DNA from: Cupriavidus taiwanensis
GTDB taxonomy: Bacteria; Pseudomonadota; Gammaproteobacteria; Burkholderiales; Burkholderiaceae
Assembly: GCF_900249755.1 (NCBI RefSeq)
Contig: NZ_LT976854.1
Location: 2,223,709-2,287,708 of the forward strand
Direction: 5' to 3'
Length of the DNA: 64,000 nucleotides
In this document: positions 18,563 through 26,415 of the stretch, piece after piece
Layout of the letters: each line of letters starts with the position of its first letter
How positions within the stretch are numbered: position 1 is the stretch's first letter
Made by a program: the position numbers and the translations under genes
Notes under the pieces: generated by a model
What the model saw: only the letters and a program-made list of their open reading frames with translations
Database searches by the model: none
Told to the model about the DNA's origin: nothing

Positions 18563-19516
18563 TCAGGTGCGCGGCAGCGGCGCCGTCACCTCGGCGCGGG
18601 GGCGCGCTTCGGTGCCGTCATGCGCAGGCGCAAGCCGCAAGTGCTGCCACAGCAGGCGCGTGGTGGTGCAGAACGGCGCCACGCCGCGCCAGCCGCTGCG
18701 CTGCAGGTGCTGGCCGAGGTTGTGCGGCAGCGCCAGCATCAGGAACAGCGCGGCCTTGCCGTGGCGGTGCTGGCTGCGCCCGTAGCGGTGCAGCATGGTG
18801 GCCATGCGCGCGGCATCGGCGGCGGGGCTGCCCTCGCATGGCGCCGGCTGCTGCGCATCGAGCTGGTTCATCGCGCTCGGGACCAGCTCGATGCGGCAGC
18901 CGCAGCCATAGACCGCGCGCCCGGTCAGGTCGGCGACGTCGTAGCCGGCATCGAGGTGTTCATCGAACGGCAGCCGTTCCAGCAGCGCGCGCGGGAACAC
19001 CGTGCTCGCCAGCACCACCGCGCACAGCGGCCGCGCGCGCGCGTTGCCGCGCGGCGGCTGGCGCAACGGCTGCCCGAGGAAGTCCTGGCGCTGCGGACGC
19101 AGGCACTGGCCCGCGCACAGCGCCGTGCCGGTCAGCACCAGCGCGTCGGCGTTGCCGCCGGCGGCGACGCGGTAGATGAAGTCGTCGGCCAGGCGCTCGC
19201 CCATCTGCTGCAGGAAGGTTGGCCCGAGCGCGGCGTGGTCGTCGAGAAACAGCACATGGGTGCCGGTGGCTGCGCGCAGCAGCCGGTTGCGGCTGGCGGC
19301 GGCGCCGCGCCGGGGACCGTCCAGGCAGGGGATGTCGGGGTACGCGTCGCGCATCAGCGCGCGCGTGGCGTCGTCGCTGCTGTCATCGCAGACGATCAGC
19401 TGGTGGGGCGGCATGGTCGATGCCGCGATCGACTGCAGGGTCCGGCGCAGGCCCGCCGGATGGTCGCGCGTGCTGACGCACACGGAAAAGCTGGGCAAGA
19501 ACGTGCTGGCTTGCAT
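18563..19516 (-). CDS. GT2-family glycosyltransferase
   Basis: 317-aa GT-A fold enzyme. It opens FSVCVSTRDHPAGLRRTLQS, the usual GT2 nucleotide-binding start, with CDDSSDD after the second strand and a DxD-like LFLDDHAAL near residue 91. No membrane helix is visible, so it works at the cytoplasmic face. GGGAGGGG precedes ATG 19516. It lies 107 bases upstream of gmd in the same direction and may share that transcript. Confidence 0.83.
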   Translation of the reverse strand: MQASTFLPSFSVCVSTRDHPAGLRRTLQSIAASTMPPHQLIVCDDSSDDATRALMRDAYPDIPCLDGPRRGAAASRNRLLRAATGTHVLFLDDHAALGPTFLQQMGERLADDFIYRVAAGGNADALVLTGTALCAGQCLRPQRQDFLGQPLRQPPRGNARARPLCAVVLASTVFPRALLERLPFDEHLDAGYDVADLTGRAVYGCGCRIELVPSAMNQLDAQQPAPCEGSPAADAARMATMLHRYGRSQHRHGKAALFLMLALPHNLGQHLQRSGWRGVAPFCTTTRLLWQHLRLAPAHDGTEARPRAEVTAPLPRT

Positions 19517-19600
19517 GATGACCCCTCCCGTCCGGCAAGCGCCGGGTTTGCGCCGGCCCGTCTGTGCGGGCGCGGCGCGGCAAAGCTGGCGCAGCAGTGC

Positions 19601-20599
19601 TCAGACTGCTTGCCTGACCGCCTGGCACGGCGGTTCGCTGCGTCTCGTGGCCACCCCGGTGGCCACCCCGGTGGTCACCCCGGCGCCATTGGTTTCGCGC
19701 GTGATGCGTTCGTCGCCGCTGACCCATTCCAGCGTGGCGCCGCGCTGCAGGGCGGCGTAGACGGCCTCGCCCTTGTTGCGCACCTTGAGGCGCTGGTACA
19801 GCGTGCAGGCGTGGCTCTTCACCGTTGCCACCGAGATGTTGAGCATGCGGCTGACGGTCTTGATCGGATAGCCGCGCGCCAGCAGCACCAGCACTTCGTA
19901 CTGGCGCGGCGTGATCTTGAGCATCTCGGCCTCGTCGTAGCCGGGTTCTTCCTCGCTCAGCGGCATGGCAGCGGGCGTTGGCGACAGCGCCGCCGGCGCG
20001 GACAGCGGCTGGCCGGGCCGCAATTCGGTCAGGTCGCGCAAGGCCATGGTGGTACGCATGGCGGCGCGCGGGGTGCTGGCGCAGGACGCCAGCGCCAGCT
20101 GCTCCCCCGGCGCCTGGCCCGGATGCGCGGCGCTGAGCGGCAGCGGCGCCGCCGAGGCGAGTGACTGCGTGGCGGGCATCGCCGAGCGCGACGCCGACGG
20201 CAGGGTGCCGGTCTCGGCGCTGAACACCAGCCCCTGCACGCCCGACACGGCCATGCGGATGGCGGCCTCGATCACCGCCAGCGAGGCGGACTTGGGCAGG
20301 CAGCCGCAGATGCCGCGCGCGCTGTCCGCGCTTGGCACATGCAGGGGCAGGGTGTCGGCGAGGATCAGGATGCGTTGCGGCGCGAGCGTCTGCCGGGCTT
20401 GTTCCAGCAGCGCCCAGCCGGGCGCGGGGTCGGCGGGCATGCCAAATACCAGCAGGTCCGCGTTATGGTGCCGGGCGTCCAGCCTGGCCATTTCCGTTGG
20501 TGCTAGGGCCGCAACCTGCGCGGATTCGTGGATGTTCTCGAGCATCTGCAACAGCCCGAGCCGGAGCAGCGGATGCTCCTCGATCAGCAACGCATTCAT
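19601..20599 (-). CDS. LuxR-type regulator with a degenerate receiver domain
   Basis: 332-aa transcription factor, probably the local regulator of the polysaccharide genes. The N-terminal ~115 residues look like a receiver, but the acidic pair is EE (residues 7-8), the phosphoacceptor position is Val51 (VFGMP where D-x-x-MP is usual) and the conserved Thr/Ser is Ala; the Lys in CLPKSA is kept. A long Ala/Pro-rich linker leads to a GerE helix-turn-helix (about 230-295: ITPRQYEVLVLLARGY, ISVATVKSHACTLYQRLKV). A GGGGAG eight bases upstream supports ATG 20599. The tail is encoded partly by a 12-bp tandem repeat. Confidence 0.87.
   Translation of the reverse strand: MNALLIEEHPLLRLGLLQMLENIHESAQVAALAPTEMARLDARHHNADLLVFGMPADPAPGWALLEQARQTLAPQRILILADTLPLHVPSADSARGICGCLPKSASLAVIEAAIRMAVSGVQGLVFSAETGTLPSASRSAMPATQSLASAAPLPLSAAHPGQAPGEQLALASCASTPRAAMRTTMALRDLTELRPGQPLSAPAALSPTPAAMPLSEEEPGYDEAEMLKITPRQYEVLVLLARGYPIKTVSRMLNISVATVKSHACTLYQRLKVRNKGEAVYAALQRGATLEWVSGDERITRETNGAGVTTGVATGVATRRSEPPCQAVRQAV
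19647..19682. repeat. Three 12-bp tandem repeats inside the LuxR gene
   Basis: GTGGCCACCCCG occurs twice exactly (19647-19658, 19659-19670) and once with one change (19671-19682). The repeat stays in frame and encodes GV(A/T)T units near the C-terminus of the regulator, so copy number could vary without breaking the gene. Confidence 0.9.
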
Positions 20600-20948
20600 G
20601 GACTTCACTCCCCGTTTTTTACCCGGGCGGACTGTGGGGCACTTTTCGTATGGAGGACATGAGAGGACCGCAGTCACCGCGATGGCCGGTGGCTGGTGGT
20701 TGTCTCGTTGGCTGACCCCCATGCTTCCATGCCGGGCGGTTCCGTTGTTCTGGCAGGAACTTGCCCATGGCTGGAAGGATGAACCCGAACCCGAACCTGG
20801 GTACTTGCTTTGCTCCAAAATCAGTTGGAATTCATCTTATGGGCTGGGTGAGGGGAATGCAAGCCAGCGGGCTGGGGGTGGAATGAGGGAGGGAGTGAAA
20901 GGACCGTCATAATCCTTTCAAATAAATCGCATTTATGCCTGGCAGGTT

Positions 20949-20978
20949 CCGGGAACGGCGCGCTGGCGCCGTTCCCGG
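20949..20978. other. Perfect 12-bp-stem hairpin in the LuxR upstream region
   Basis: CCGGGAACGGCG and CGCCGTTCCCGG pair perfectly around the 6-base loop CGCTGG. No T-run follows on either strand, so it is not a standard intrinsic terminator. It may be a leader structure or a protein-binding palindrome. Confidence 0.6.
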
Positions 20979-20999
20979 CGGTTTCACGGATGTGACATA

Positions 21000-21024
21000 C
21001 AGAATTTAATTGGTTGCAATTCTG
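21000..21024. promoter_or_regulatory. Inverted repeat in an AT-rich segment, possible operator
   Basis: CAGAATT and AATTCTG are perfect 7-bp arms separated by 11 bases. The site is embedded in the only AT-rich block of the region. The binding protein is unknown; the LuxR product at 19601 is one candidate. Confidence 0.4.
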
Positions 21025-21325
21025 AAACAGTTTCTATTATCCATGGCACGATATGACGGCTTTATAACCCTATTGAGGGATGTCCGAAATACACGATCAG
21101 CGGCGCTGCTCCAATTATGAAACGCGCTCCGGAAAGGTTTGTTGTTTAATCAATTCAGCAGCTTTCCCGGCGGCTCGCGCGCATGGCCTAGTGCATAAGG
21201 ATGAGGCGCGGATACCACCATGGATGAGGGCTGCGGCGCCGGCGGCACCGGCCGCGCCGGGCTTGCCACCACCCATCGGTGGGGAGGCAGGCCGCGGTGC
21301 AGGATGATGGCGCCGGCTGCCTGGC

Positions 21326-21643
21326 TCAGCGTACCCAGCGGCCCGGGCGCATGACCCAGCCGTGCGGCCCGCGCACCCAGCGCTCGGGCACATAGCGGTA
21401 GCCGACGCGCTGCGGCTGCCAGTAGCCACCGCGCCAGGCGTATCGTGCGCCGCGGGCTTCCCAGTGGCCCGGGACCCAGACCTGGCCGCGGCGCGCGGCC
21501 GGGTGCGGCTCGTAGCGCGGCGGCGGCGGCGGGTGGCCGTAGCCGCGGGCGACGGGCGCCGTATGGGCTTCGGCGGGGGCGGTCAGTCCGAAGGCGCCGC
21601 CCGTGGCAAGGACGGCTGCTGCAAGCAGGAGTTGGCGTTTCAT
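21326..21643 (-). CDS. Exported YXWGXW-repeat-like protein
   Basis: 105-aa secreted protein. A signal peptide (MKRQLLLAAAVLATGGAFG, cleavage near AEA-H) is followed by a proline- and aromatic-rich domain with W-x-P-G-x-W repeats (VWVPGHWEARGARYAW, RYVPERWVRG, VMRPGRWVR). Such proteins are common in Burkholderiales envelopes but have no settled function. GGAG seven bases upstream supports ATG 21643. The lipoprotein gene at 21672 lies 28 bases upstream in the same direction, so the two are probably co-transcribed. Confidence 0.8.
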   Translation of the reverse strand: MKRQLLLAAAVLATGGAFGLTAPAEAHTAPVARGYGHPPPPPRYEPHPAARRGQVWVPGHWEARGARYAWRGGYWQPQRVGYRYVPERWVRGPHGWVMRPGRWVR

Positions 21644-21671
21644 GGGAGGGCTCCTTTGGGCGGTGGCGGAA

Positions 21672-21794
21672 TCAATAGTGGTGATGGTGGTGGTGGCGCG
21701 GCGGCGGGCCACCGCGCGGGGGCACCACGATGCAGGCGGAAAGCAGTGCGGCGGTGGTGGACAGCAGCACGACCAGGGAGAGGGCGCGTTTCAT
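21672..21794 (-). CDS. Tiny lipoprotein with a natural six-histidine tail
   Basis: A 40-aa precursor: a signal sequence ending LLSAC gives a lipid-anchored mature peptide of about 20 residues, IVVPPRGGPPP then R-H6-Y. AGGAG six bases before ATG 21794 gives strong support for translation. The histidine run suggests metal binding at the envelope, but this is an inference from composition. It heads the short unit containing the YXWGXW protein. Confidence 0.72.
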   Translation of the reverse strand: MKRALSLVVLLSTTAALLSACIVVPPRGGPPPRHHHHHHY

Positions 21795-22201
21795 CAGGGC
21801 TCCTGGCGGGATCGCGTTGGACATGGCCCCAATGTAGCGGCCGGGCCCCGCGCTGCGCGCTTGCACTTGTAAGCCTGTCTCACAAGGGGGATGGCGCGGA
21901 CCAGCTGCCGCTGCGCCGGCGTGCCCCGCCGGAAGTCCTTGCCAGGCAAGGCCTGGCGGGCGCGGTGGCGGCCACGGCGAGCGGCGCCGGGGCAGAACGT
22001 CGAACGTAATGTGACGTTACATGGGAAATAATTCTCGCAAGGCTGGCGGTCCCGGCGGCGCCGCTGCCGTGGTCCCGGCCGGCCCGGCAGGCGCGCAGAA
22101 ACGGGTACGCCGGGGCGCGCCAGCGGCGCTGCATTTGGCGCCACCGGGGCGCGATGGGCTATACCAGTGGGAAGTGGCCATGTATGCGGGAAGGAGGCGC
22201 C
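21795..22201. other. 407-bp gap between divergent small genes
   Basis: No gene is supported here. The one notable element is an inverted repeat at 22003-22018, AACGT-AATGTG-ACGTT, inside a locally less GC-rich stretch, which could be an operator or promoter element for either flanking small gene. Confidence 0.4.
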
Positions 22202-22339
22202 ATGCCGGTCATGCTTATCGTGCTTGCCTTGCAATGGTTGCAGGGCCTGTCGCCGCCCGCCGCGGCATTGTTCGCACTGCCGCAGGCGCAGGTGCCGGCG
22301 GATGCCACCGCCGTGGTGGAGGCCGCGCCGGCCCGCTGA
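22202..22339 (+). CDS. Small hydrophobic exported peptide (hypothetical)
   Basis: A 45-aa frame starting MPVMLIVLALQWLQGLSPPA. The first 25 residues look like a signal sequence or single membrane helix, and the rest is Ala/Pro/Val-rich. The main support is a near-ideal ribosome site, AAGGAGG five bases before the ATG, followed by a short clean frame. No family is recognised. It stands alone between the lipoprotein gene and the convergent transporter. Confidence 0.45.
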   Translation: MPVMLIVLALQWLQGLSPPAAALFALPQAQVPADATAVVEAAPAR

Positions 22340-22412
22340 GCTTGCCAACCGGTCGTCAGGCTGATGCCCGGACTGGTATCAACCGTGCGCCGTCATCGCG
22401 GCCAGGCCGGTT

Positions 22413-23690
22413 TCATCCAGCCTTTGCGCTGCCGGCGGGCGCCGGCAACGCAAAGGATGCGCCGTAGCGCGCCGGGTCCAGCCGCATGGTCAGCACGCCG
22501 ACCAGCGCCGCGCACGCCAGGTGGTACCACCAGCCCGCGGCGAAGCTGCCGGTGCGCGCCTGCAGCATGGCGGTGATCCACGGCGCCAGCGACGCCAGCA
22601 GGAAGCCGCCGCCCTGCATCACCGCGCTCAGCGCGCCGGCGCTGTCGGCGTCGGGCAGGTGGTCGAGCGCCACCACCAGGTACAGCGCAAAGCAGCCGCC
22701 CAGGCCGGCGCCGCCGATCACGGCCCAGGCGTGCGGGGCCGCGTCCGGCCACAGCGCCAGCCCGGCAAAGCCGGCAACCTGCAGGGCCAGCGCCAGCGCC
22801 ATCCACGCGCGCCGGTCCAGGCGGCGCGCCGCCAGCGCCGGCAGCAGCAGCGCGGCGGCGGCCTGCGCCACCGCCATCAGCGCCACTAGCGAACCGCTCG
22901 CCGGCGCGCTCCAGCCGTGGCTCTGGTAGAACGGCGCCAGCCACGCCACCAGCGACGCATAGCCGCCGTTCATCACGCCAAAGCAGGCCATCAGCAGCCA
23001 CGTGCGCGGGCGCCGCAACAGCGCGCGGGTCTTGCCGGCGCCGATGGCCGGGGCGGCCGCCAAGGCCGGCGTGCCGGCCGCGCCGCGCGGCAGCGCCCAC
23101 CACGCCAGTGCCAGCGCGGCCAGCGCGGGCACGGCCCACAACGCCAGCGCCTCGCGCCAGCTGCCGGCCAGCCCGGACACATAGGGCGACAACTGCGCGC
23201 CCAGCGCGCCGCCCCCCATCAGCGCCGCCGAATACAAGCCCATCACCGGCGCCACGCGCGCCGGGAATTCCTGCTTGACCAGCCCCGGGCACGCCGCCTG
23301 CACCACCGCCACGCCCAGCCCGCACAGCGCCGCCGAGGCGATCAGCCAGGTCCCGCCGGCCACGCCCAGCCGCAGCGCGCAGCCGGCGCCAAGCAAGGCC
23401 AGCGCGCCCAGCACCGCGGTGCGCGCGCCCAGCCGCGCGCGGATGGCCGGGCCGAAGAACGCGCCCACCCCCATCAGCAGCATCGGCAGCAGCGTCAGCC
23501 AGGCCATGCCCTGGTAGGTGAGGCCGGTGCCGCCGCGGATGGCGGGCGCCAGCGGCCCCACCGCGGTCAGGAACGGCCGCAGGTTCAGGCCGATGCCGGC
23601 CACGGCCGCCAGCACCAGCCAGCGCGGGGGCGCGCGGTGCGCGCGGTGCGCGGGCTTGGCGCCCTCAGCCACGGCGCGCGCGCATGCCAT
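22413..23690 (-). CDS. CynX/NimT-family MFS transporter
   Basis: 425-aa inner-membrane transporter with about 12 hydrophobic helices split by a central loop (around residues 195-215). The N-terminal helix has GIGLNLRPFLTAVGPL, the characteristic start of the cyanate/nitroimidazole (CynX/NimT) branch of the MFS. The ATG at 23690 overlaps the deaminase stop by 26 bp; a GTG at 23672 is an alternative. Co-transcription with the deaminase suggests uptake or efflux of a purine- or pyrimidine-like compound, as an inference. Confidence 0.83.
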   Translation of the reverse strand: MACARAVAEGAKPAHRAHRAPPRWLVLAAVAGIGLNLRPFLTAVGPLAPAIRGGTGLTYQGMAWLTLLPMLLMGVGAFFGPAIRARLGARTAVLGALALLGAGCALRLGVAGGTWLIASAALCGLGVAVVQAACPGLVKQEFPARVAPVMGLYSAALMGGGALGAQLSPYVSGLAGSWREALALWAVPALAALALAWWALPRGAAGTPALAAAPAIGAGKTRALLRRPRTWLLMACFGVMNGGYASLVAWLAPFYQSHGWSAPASGSLVALMAVAQAAAALLLPALAARRLDRRAWMALALALQVAGFAGLALWPDAAPHAWAVIGGAGLGGCFALYLVVALDHLPDADSAGALSAVMQGGGFLLASLAPWITAMLQARTGSFAAGWWYHLACAALVGVLTMRLDPARYGASFALPAPAGSAKAG

Positions 23691-24123
23691 AGAGCTGCGC
23701 GGCGGAGAGGTCGACCGGCACCCGCGTGAGCGGCAGCGGCGGCGGGTCGAGCGGCAGGCGCAGCGCCTGGTAGGCGGCCTCGCTCGACATGCCGTAGGGC
23801 GCGGCATCGTCGTTGTCGAAGGCGTAGTAGACCGCCTGCACCCCGGCCATGGTCATCGCCGCCAGGCACATCGGGCACGGGTGGCCGCTGGCATAGACCA
23901 CGCTGCCGCGCAGGTCGGGCCGCCCCAGCTTGCGCGCGGCGGCGCGCACCGCCTCCATCTCGGCATGGGTGGTGGGGTCGTGGCTGTGGACGATGTCGTT
24001 GACGCCGGTGGCAACGGCTTCGCCGTCGAGCACCAGCACGGCGCCGAAGGGACGCGCGCCGCGGTCGCGGTTGGCCACCGCGAGGCGGACCGCCTCGCGC
24101 ATGAATTCCTGGTGAGTCGTCAT
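23665..24123 (-). CDS. Nucleoside/guanine deaminase of the CDA fold
   Basis: 152-aa zinc-dependent deaminase. HAE (residues 54-56, within DPTTHAEMEAV) supplies the zinc His and the proton-shuttle Glu, and PCPMC supplies the two zinc Cys. The overall pattern is nearest to guanine deaminase (GuaD type) or a tRNA-adenosine-deaminase relative; the length and C-terminal tail favour GuaD. It is the first gene of a two-gene unit with the transporter and is divergent from the LysR at 24301, a likely regulator. Confidence 0.82.
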   Translation of the reverse strand: MTTHQEFMREAVRLAVANRDRGARPFGAVLVLDGEAVATGVNDIVHSHDPTTHAEMEAVRAAARKLGRPDLRGSVVYASGHPCPMCLAAMTMAGVQAVYYAFDNDDAAPYGMSSEAAYQALRLPLDPPPLPLTRVPVDLSAAQLYGMRARRG

Positions 24124-24300
24124 GGTTGGCAGAAAAGTGGGTACATGCTCGCGTGCGACGCGGCATGAAGCTTGAGATTTGGGGGCGATGGCACCCGGAC
24201 GCGGGCCGGGGCATCGTGCCGAACTGTACGCCGGGCCTTGGTAATTGGGAAATTAAATGATGAAATCGCCGGCAGTGGAAAAACCAATGGATAAGCCGCC

Positions 24301-25677
24301 ATGCAGGACCCCCATCTCGACCCCGTGCTGCTGCAGAGCTTTGTCGCCGTCGCCGAGAGCGGCAGCTTTACCCGCGCCGCCCAGCGCGTGCACCTGACCC
24401 AGTCCACCGTCAGCCAGCAGGTGCGCCGGCTGGAAGAGCAGCTCGGCTGCGTGCTGCTGGACCGCGGCGGGCGCTATGTCACCACCACGCCGGAAGGCGA
24501 GCGCCTGCTGGGCTATGCGCGCCGGCTGCAGCAGCTGATGGCCGAGGCGGTGGGGCAATTGCGCCAGAGCGCCGGCCAGGGCGAGATCCGGCTGGGCGTG
24601 CCCGAGGACTTTGCCGCGCGGCCGCTGACCCCGGTGCTGGCCGGGTTTGCCGATGACTGGCCGGGCATGCGGCTGGAGGTGACCAGCGGCATGAGCCACG
24701 AGCTGTGGCAGCGCTTCCAGGACCGCGAGCTGGACCTGGTGCTGGTCAAGCAGCGCACCGGCCAGGCGCAGGGGCTGGCCAGCTGGCCCGAACCGCTGTG
24801 CTGGATCGACAGCCGCAGCCGCCCGGCGGTGGCGCGCGACCCGGTGCCGCTGGTGGCGTTCCCGGTGGGCGGTTTGTATCGCGGCGAGATGACGCACGCG
24901 CTCGACGCCGGCGGCCGGCGCTGGCGCGTGGCCTTTGTCAGCGCCAGCCTGGCCAGCATCCTGGCGGCGGTGGCCGATGGCCTGGGCGTAACGCTGCTGC
25001 CGCGGCGGCTGGCCACGGCGCATCACACCGTGCTGGAGCATGGCTGGCCCGCCGCGGTGCCGGATATCGAACTGAGCCTGCACGCGCAGCCCGACCTGCC
25101 GGCCGCCGCGCGCGACATGGCGGCGCGGCTGGCGGCGCGGGCGGCAGCGGCGGCGATGCCAACGGCCGTGGCGCGGATGCCGGCGGTGCCGGCGGCGCCG
25201 GTGGCGGATCCGGCGCGACCGGGACCAACACGGCGGGCGCGGGTACCGGCACGGGCGGCGGCGCGGGTGCCTCCGGCGGTGCGGGCGGTTCCGGCAGCTC
25301 CGGCTCGGCCGCGACCGGCGGCGCCGGCAGCGGCACGGGCGGCGCGGGCGGCTCGAGCGGCGCGGGCTCGACGGCGACGGCTGGCAACGGCACGGCGACC
25401 GGCGGTGCCGGCGGCGCGCAGAGCAGCACCGGCGGTGCCGGCGGCGCGGGCGCGGCGGCTACCTCGGGCGCGGCCAACGCGCTGGCGTCGAACGGCAGCG
25501 CCACCGCCGGTGACGGCGGCGACGGCGGCAACGGCGGCAACGGCGGCAGCGGCGGCGCGGCCACCGGCGGCACCGGCGGCGTGGGTGGCGTGGGCAACGG
25601 CGGCGCTGGCGGTACCGGCGGTGCTGGCGGCTACAACCTCGTCGACGCAGGCACCTTCAACATGTCCAACACCATGA
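24301..25677 (+). CDS. LysR-type regulator with an abnormal out-of-frame extension
   Basis: A normal LysR occupies residues 1 to about 290: winged HTH (SFTRAAQRVHLTQSTVSQQV, then LEEQLGCVLLDRG) and a substrate-binding domain ending around PDLPAAARDMAARLAAR. There is no stop at the expected place. The frame runs on for about 170 Ala/Pro/Arg-rich residues that are plainly an alternate-frame reading of a Gly-rich coding repeat (frame at 25119-25793). A deletion removing the LysR stop and the next gene's start, or a frameshift, would explain this. Its natural target is probably the divergent deaminase-transporter unit. Confidence 0.8.
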   Translation: MQDPHLDPVLLQSFVAVAESGSFTRAAQRVHLTQSTVSQQVRRLEEQLGCVLLDRGGRYVTTTPEGERLLGYARRLQQLMAEAVGQLRQSAGQGEIRLGVPEDFAARPLTPVLAGFADDWPGMRLEVTSGMSHELWQRFQDRELDLVLVKQRTGQAQGLASWPEPLCWIDSRSRPAVARDPVPLVAFPVGGLYRGEMTHALDAGGRRWRVAFVSASLASILAAVADGLGVTLLPRRLATAHHTVLEHGWPAAVPDIELSLHAQPDLPAAARDMAARLAARAAAAAMPTAVARMPAVPAAPVADPARPGPTRRARVPARAAARVPPAVRAVPAAPARPRPAAPAAARAARAARAARARRRRLATARRPAVPAARRAAPAVPAARARRLPRARPTRWRRTAAPPPVTAATAATAATAAAAARPPAAPAAWVAWATAALAVPAVLAATTSSTQAPSTCPTP

Positions 25678-25793
25678 CCAGCGTCGGTCAGACGGCGGCG
25701 GGCATCATGATGGCCAGCCAGAACAGCGGCGTGGCTTCGCTGGTGCAGCAAAGCGTGAACGTGCAGGCCAACCTCAACGTGGGCGGCAGGTAA
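25119..25793 (+). pseudogene. Glycine-rich repeat protein lacking a start
   Basis: This frame encodes about 224 residues: a long low-complexity GGAGG/GTGG/GNGG region (PGRS-like in look only) and an ordered C-terminal end, YNLVDAGTFNMSNTM through QNSGVASLVQQSVNVQ to NVGGR. No ATG, GTG or TTG in this frame can start it without running far into LysR, so the N-terminal signal region appears lost. The end resembles that of the next gene's product (QNSGSNVLIQNATIVNVQ), which suggests it was a substrate of the same export system. A programmed frameshift from LysR is possible but less likely. Confidence 0.65.
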
Positions 25794-25977
25794 GACGCGC
25801 AACGCGGCCGGATTCCCGGGGCCTGCCTCGGGGCCGGCCGGCGGTTTCGCAGTCATGCCGGCAGGACCGGCGCCCGCATCCTGTGTGCGGGCGCCCGGGC
25901 CCTGTCATGCCTACGCAAGCCAAGTTGCCATGCAGCCGGCTGCAGAAAGCCGGCGCATCGGCAGGGGGGGAGATACC

Positions 25978-26415
25978 ATGCAACCGGTCCGCTTCGCCGT
26001 CGGCGCCTTTGCCGCGGCATTACTTGCCTGGCCAGCCTTGGCCCACGCGGAGCCGCCAGGGCTGGAGGCCGCCATGGCCGCTGCGCGCGCGGAGTCTGCC
26101 GCGGCCATCCGGGCGGCGCCAGGCGACACCGCGACAGAGGCCACGCGCACACCGGCCACCTCGTTCGCCGGCGTGGCGAAAGCCGTGCCCGTGTCCCGGC
26201 TCAATGATGTCCGCGGCGGTGCCGAAGTCACCGTCAACGATATGCGCCTGCACGGCACCGTGGCCGACAACGCCGCGGTCAATACCTTGTCCGGCGCGAA
26301 CCACATCACCGAAGGCGCGTTCTCGAATGCGGCGGGGATCCCCACCGCGATCCAGAACTCGGGATCGAACGTGCTGATCCAGAACGCCACCATCGTCAAC
26401 GTCCAGTTCAGATGA
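25978..26415 (+). CDS. Exported protein with double-glycine processing motif
   Basis: 145-aa protein. Residues 1-24 are a Sec signal ending AHA. A spacer of about 45 residues leads to VPVSRLNDVRGG, with GG at residues 80-81. The mature 64-residue part is rich in Asn, Thr, Val and Ile and ends QNSGSNVLIQNATIVNVQ-FR, a beta-prone tail. Leu at -7, Val at -4 and Gly at -2/-1 match the rules for C39 peptidase sites. A G-rich ribosome site precedes ATG 25978, and the stop overlaps the peptidase start (ATGA). No known family was recognised. Confidence 0.75.
   Translation: MQPVRFAVGAFAAALLAWPALAHAEPPGLEAAMAAARAESAAAIRAAPGDTATEATRTPATSFAGVAKAVPVSRLNDVRGGAEVTVNDMRLHGTVADNAAVNTLSGANHITEGAFSNAAGIPTAIQNSGSNVLIQNATIVNVQFR

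Larger units (their letters stand above)
20600..21325. other. 726-bp non-coding region upstream of the LuxR gene
   Basis: No supportable gene on either strand. The part at 20910-21170 is clearly more AT-rich than its surroundings and holds a perfect hairpin (20949-20978) and an inverted repeat (21000-21024), as expected of a regulated promoter. The distance to the LuxR start (over 300 bases) implies a long leader if that promoter serves it. Confidence 0.6.

Noticed and set aside
21080-21307. Possible 75-residue gene in the LuxR upstream region
   Set aside because: GAGGG abuts the ATG with no proper spacing, the C-terminal half is low-complexity Ala/Pro, and it lies in a region with regulatory features.
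25150-25660. Mycobacterial PE_PGRS-type protein
   Set aside because: The GGAGG texture is similar but there is no PE domain and the host is clearly not an actinobacterium. Gly-rich secreted proteins arise independently.
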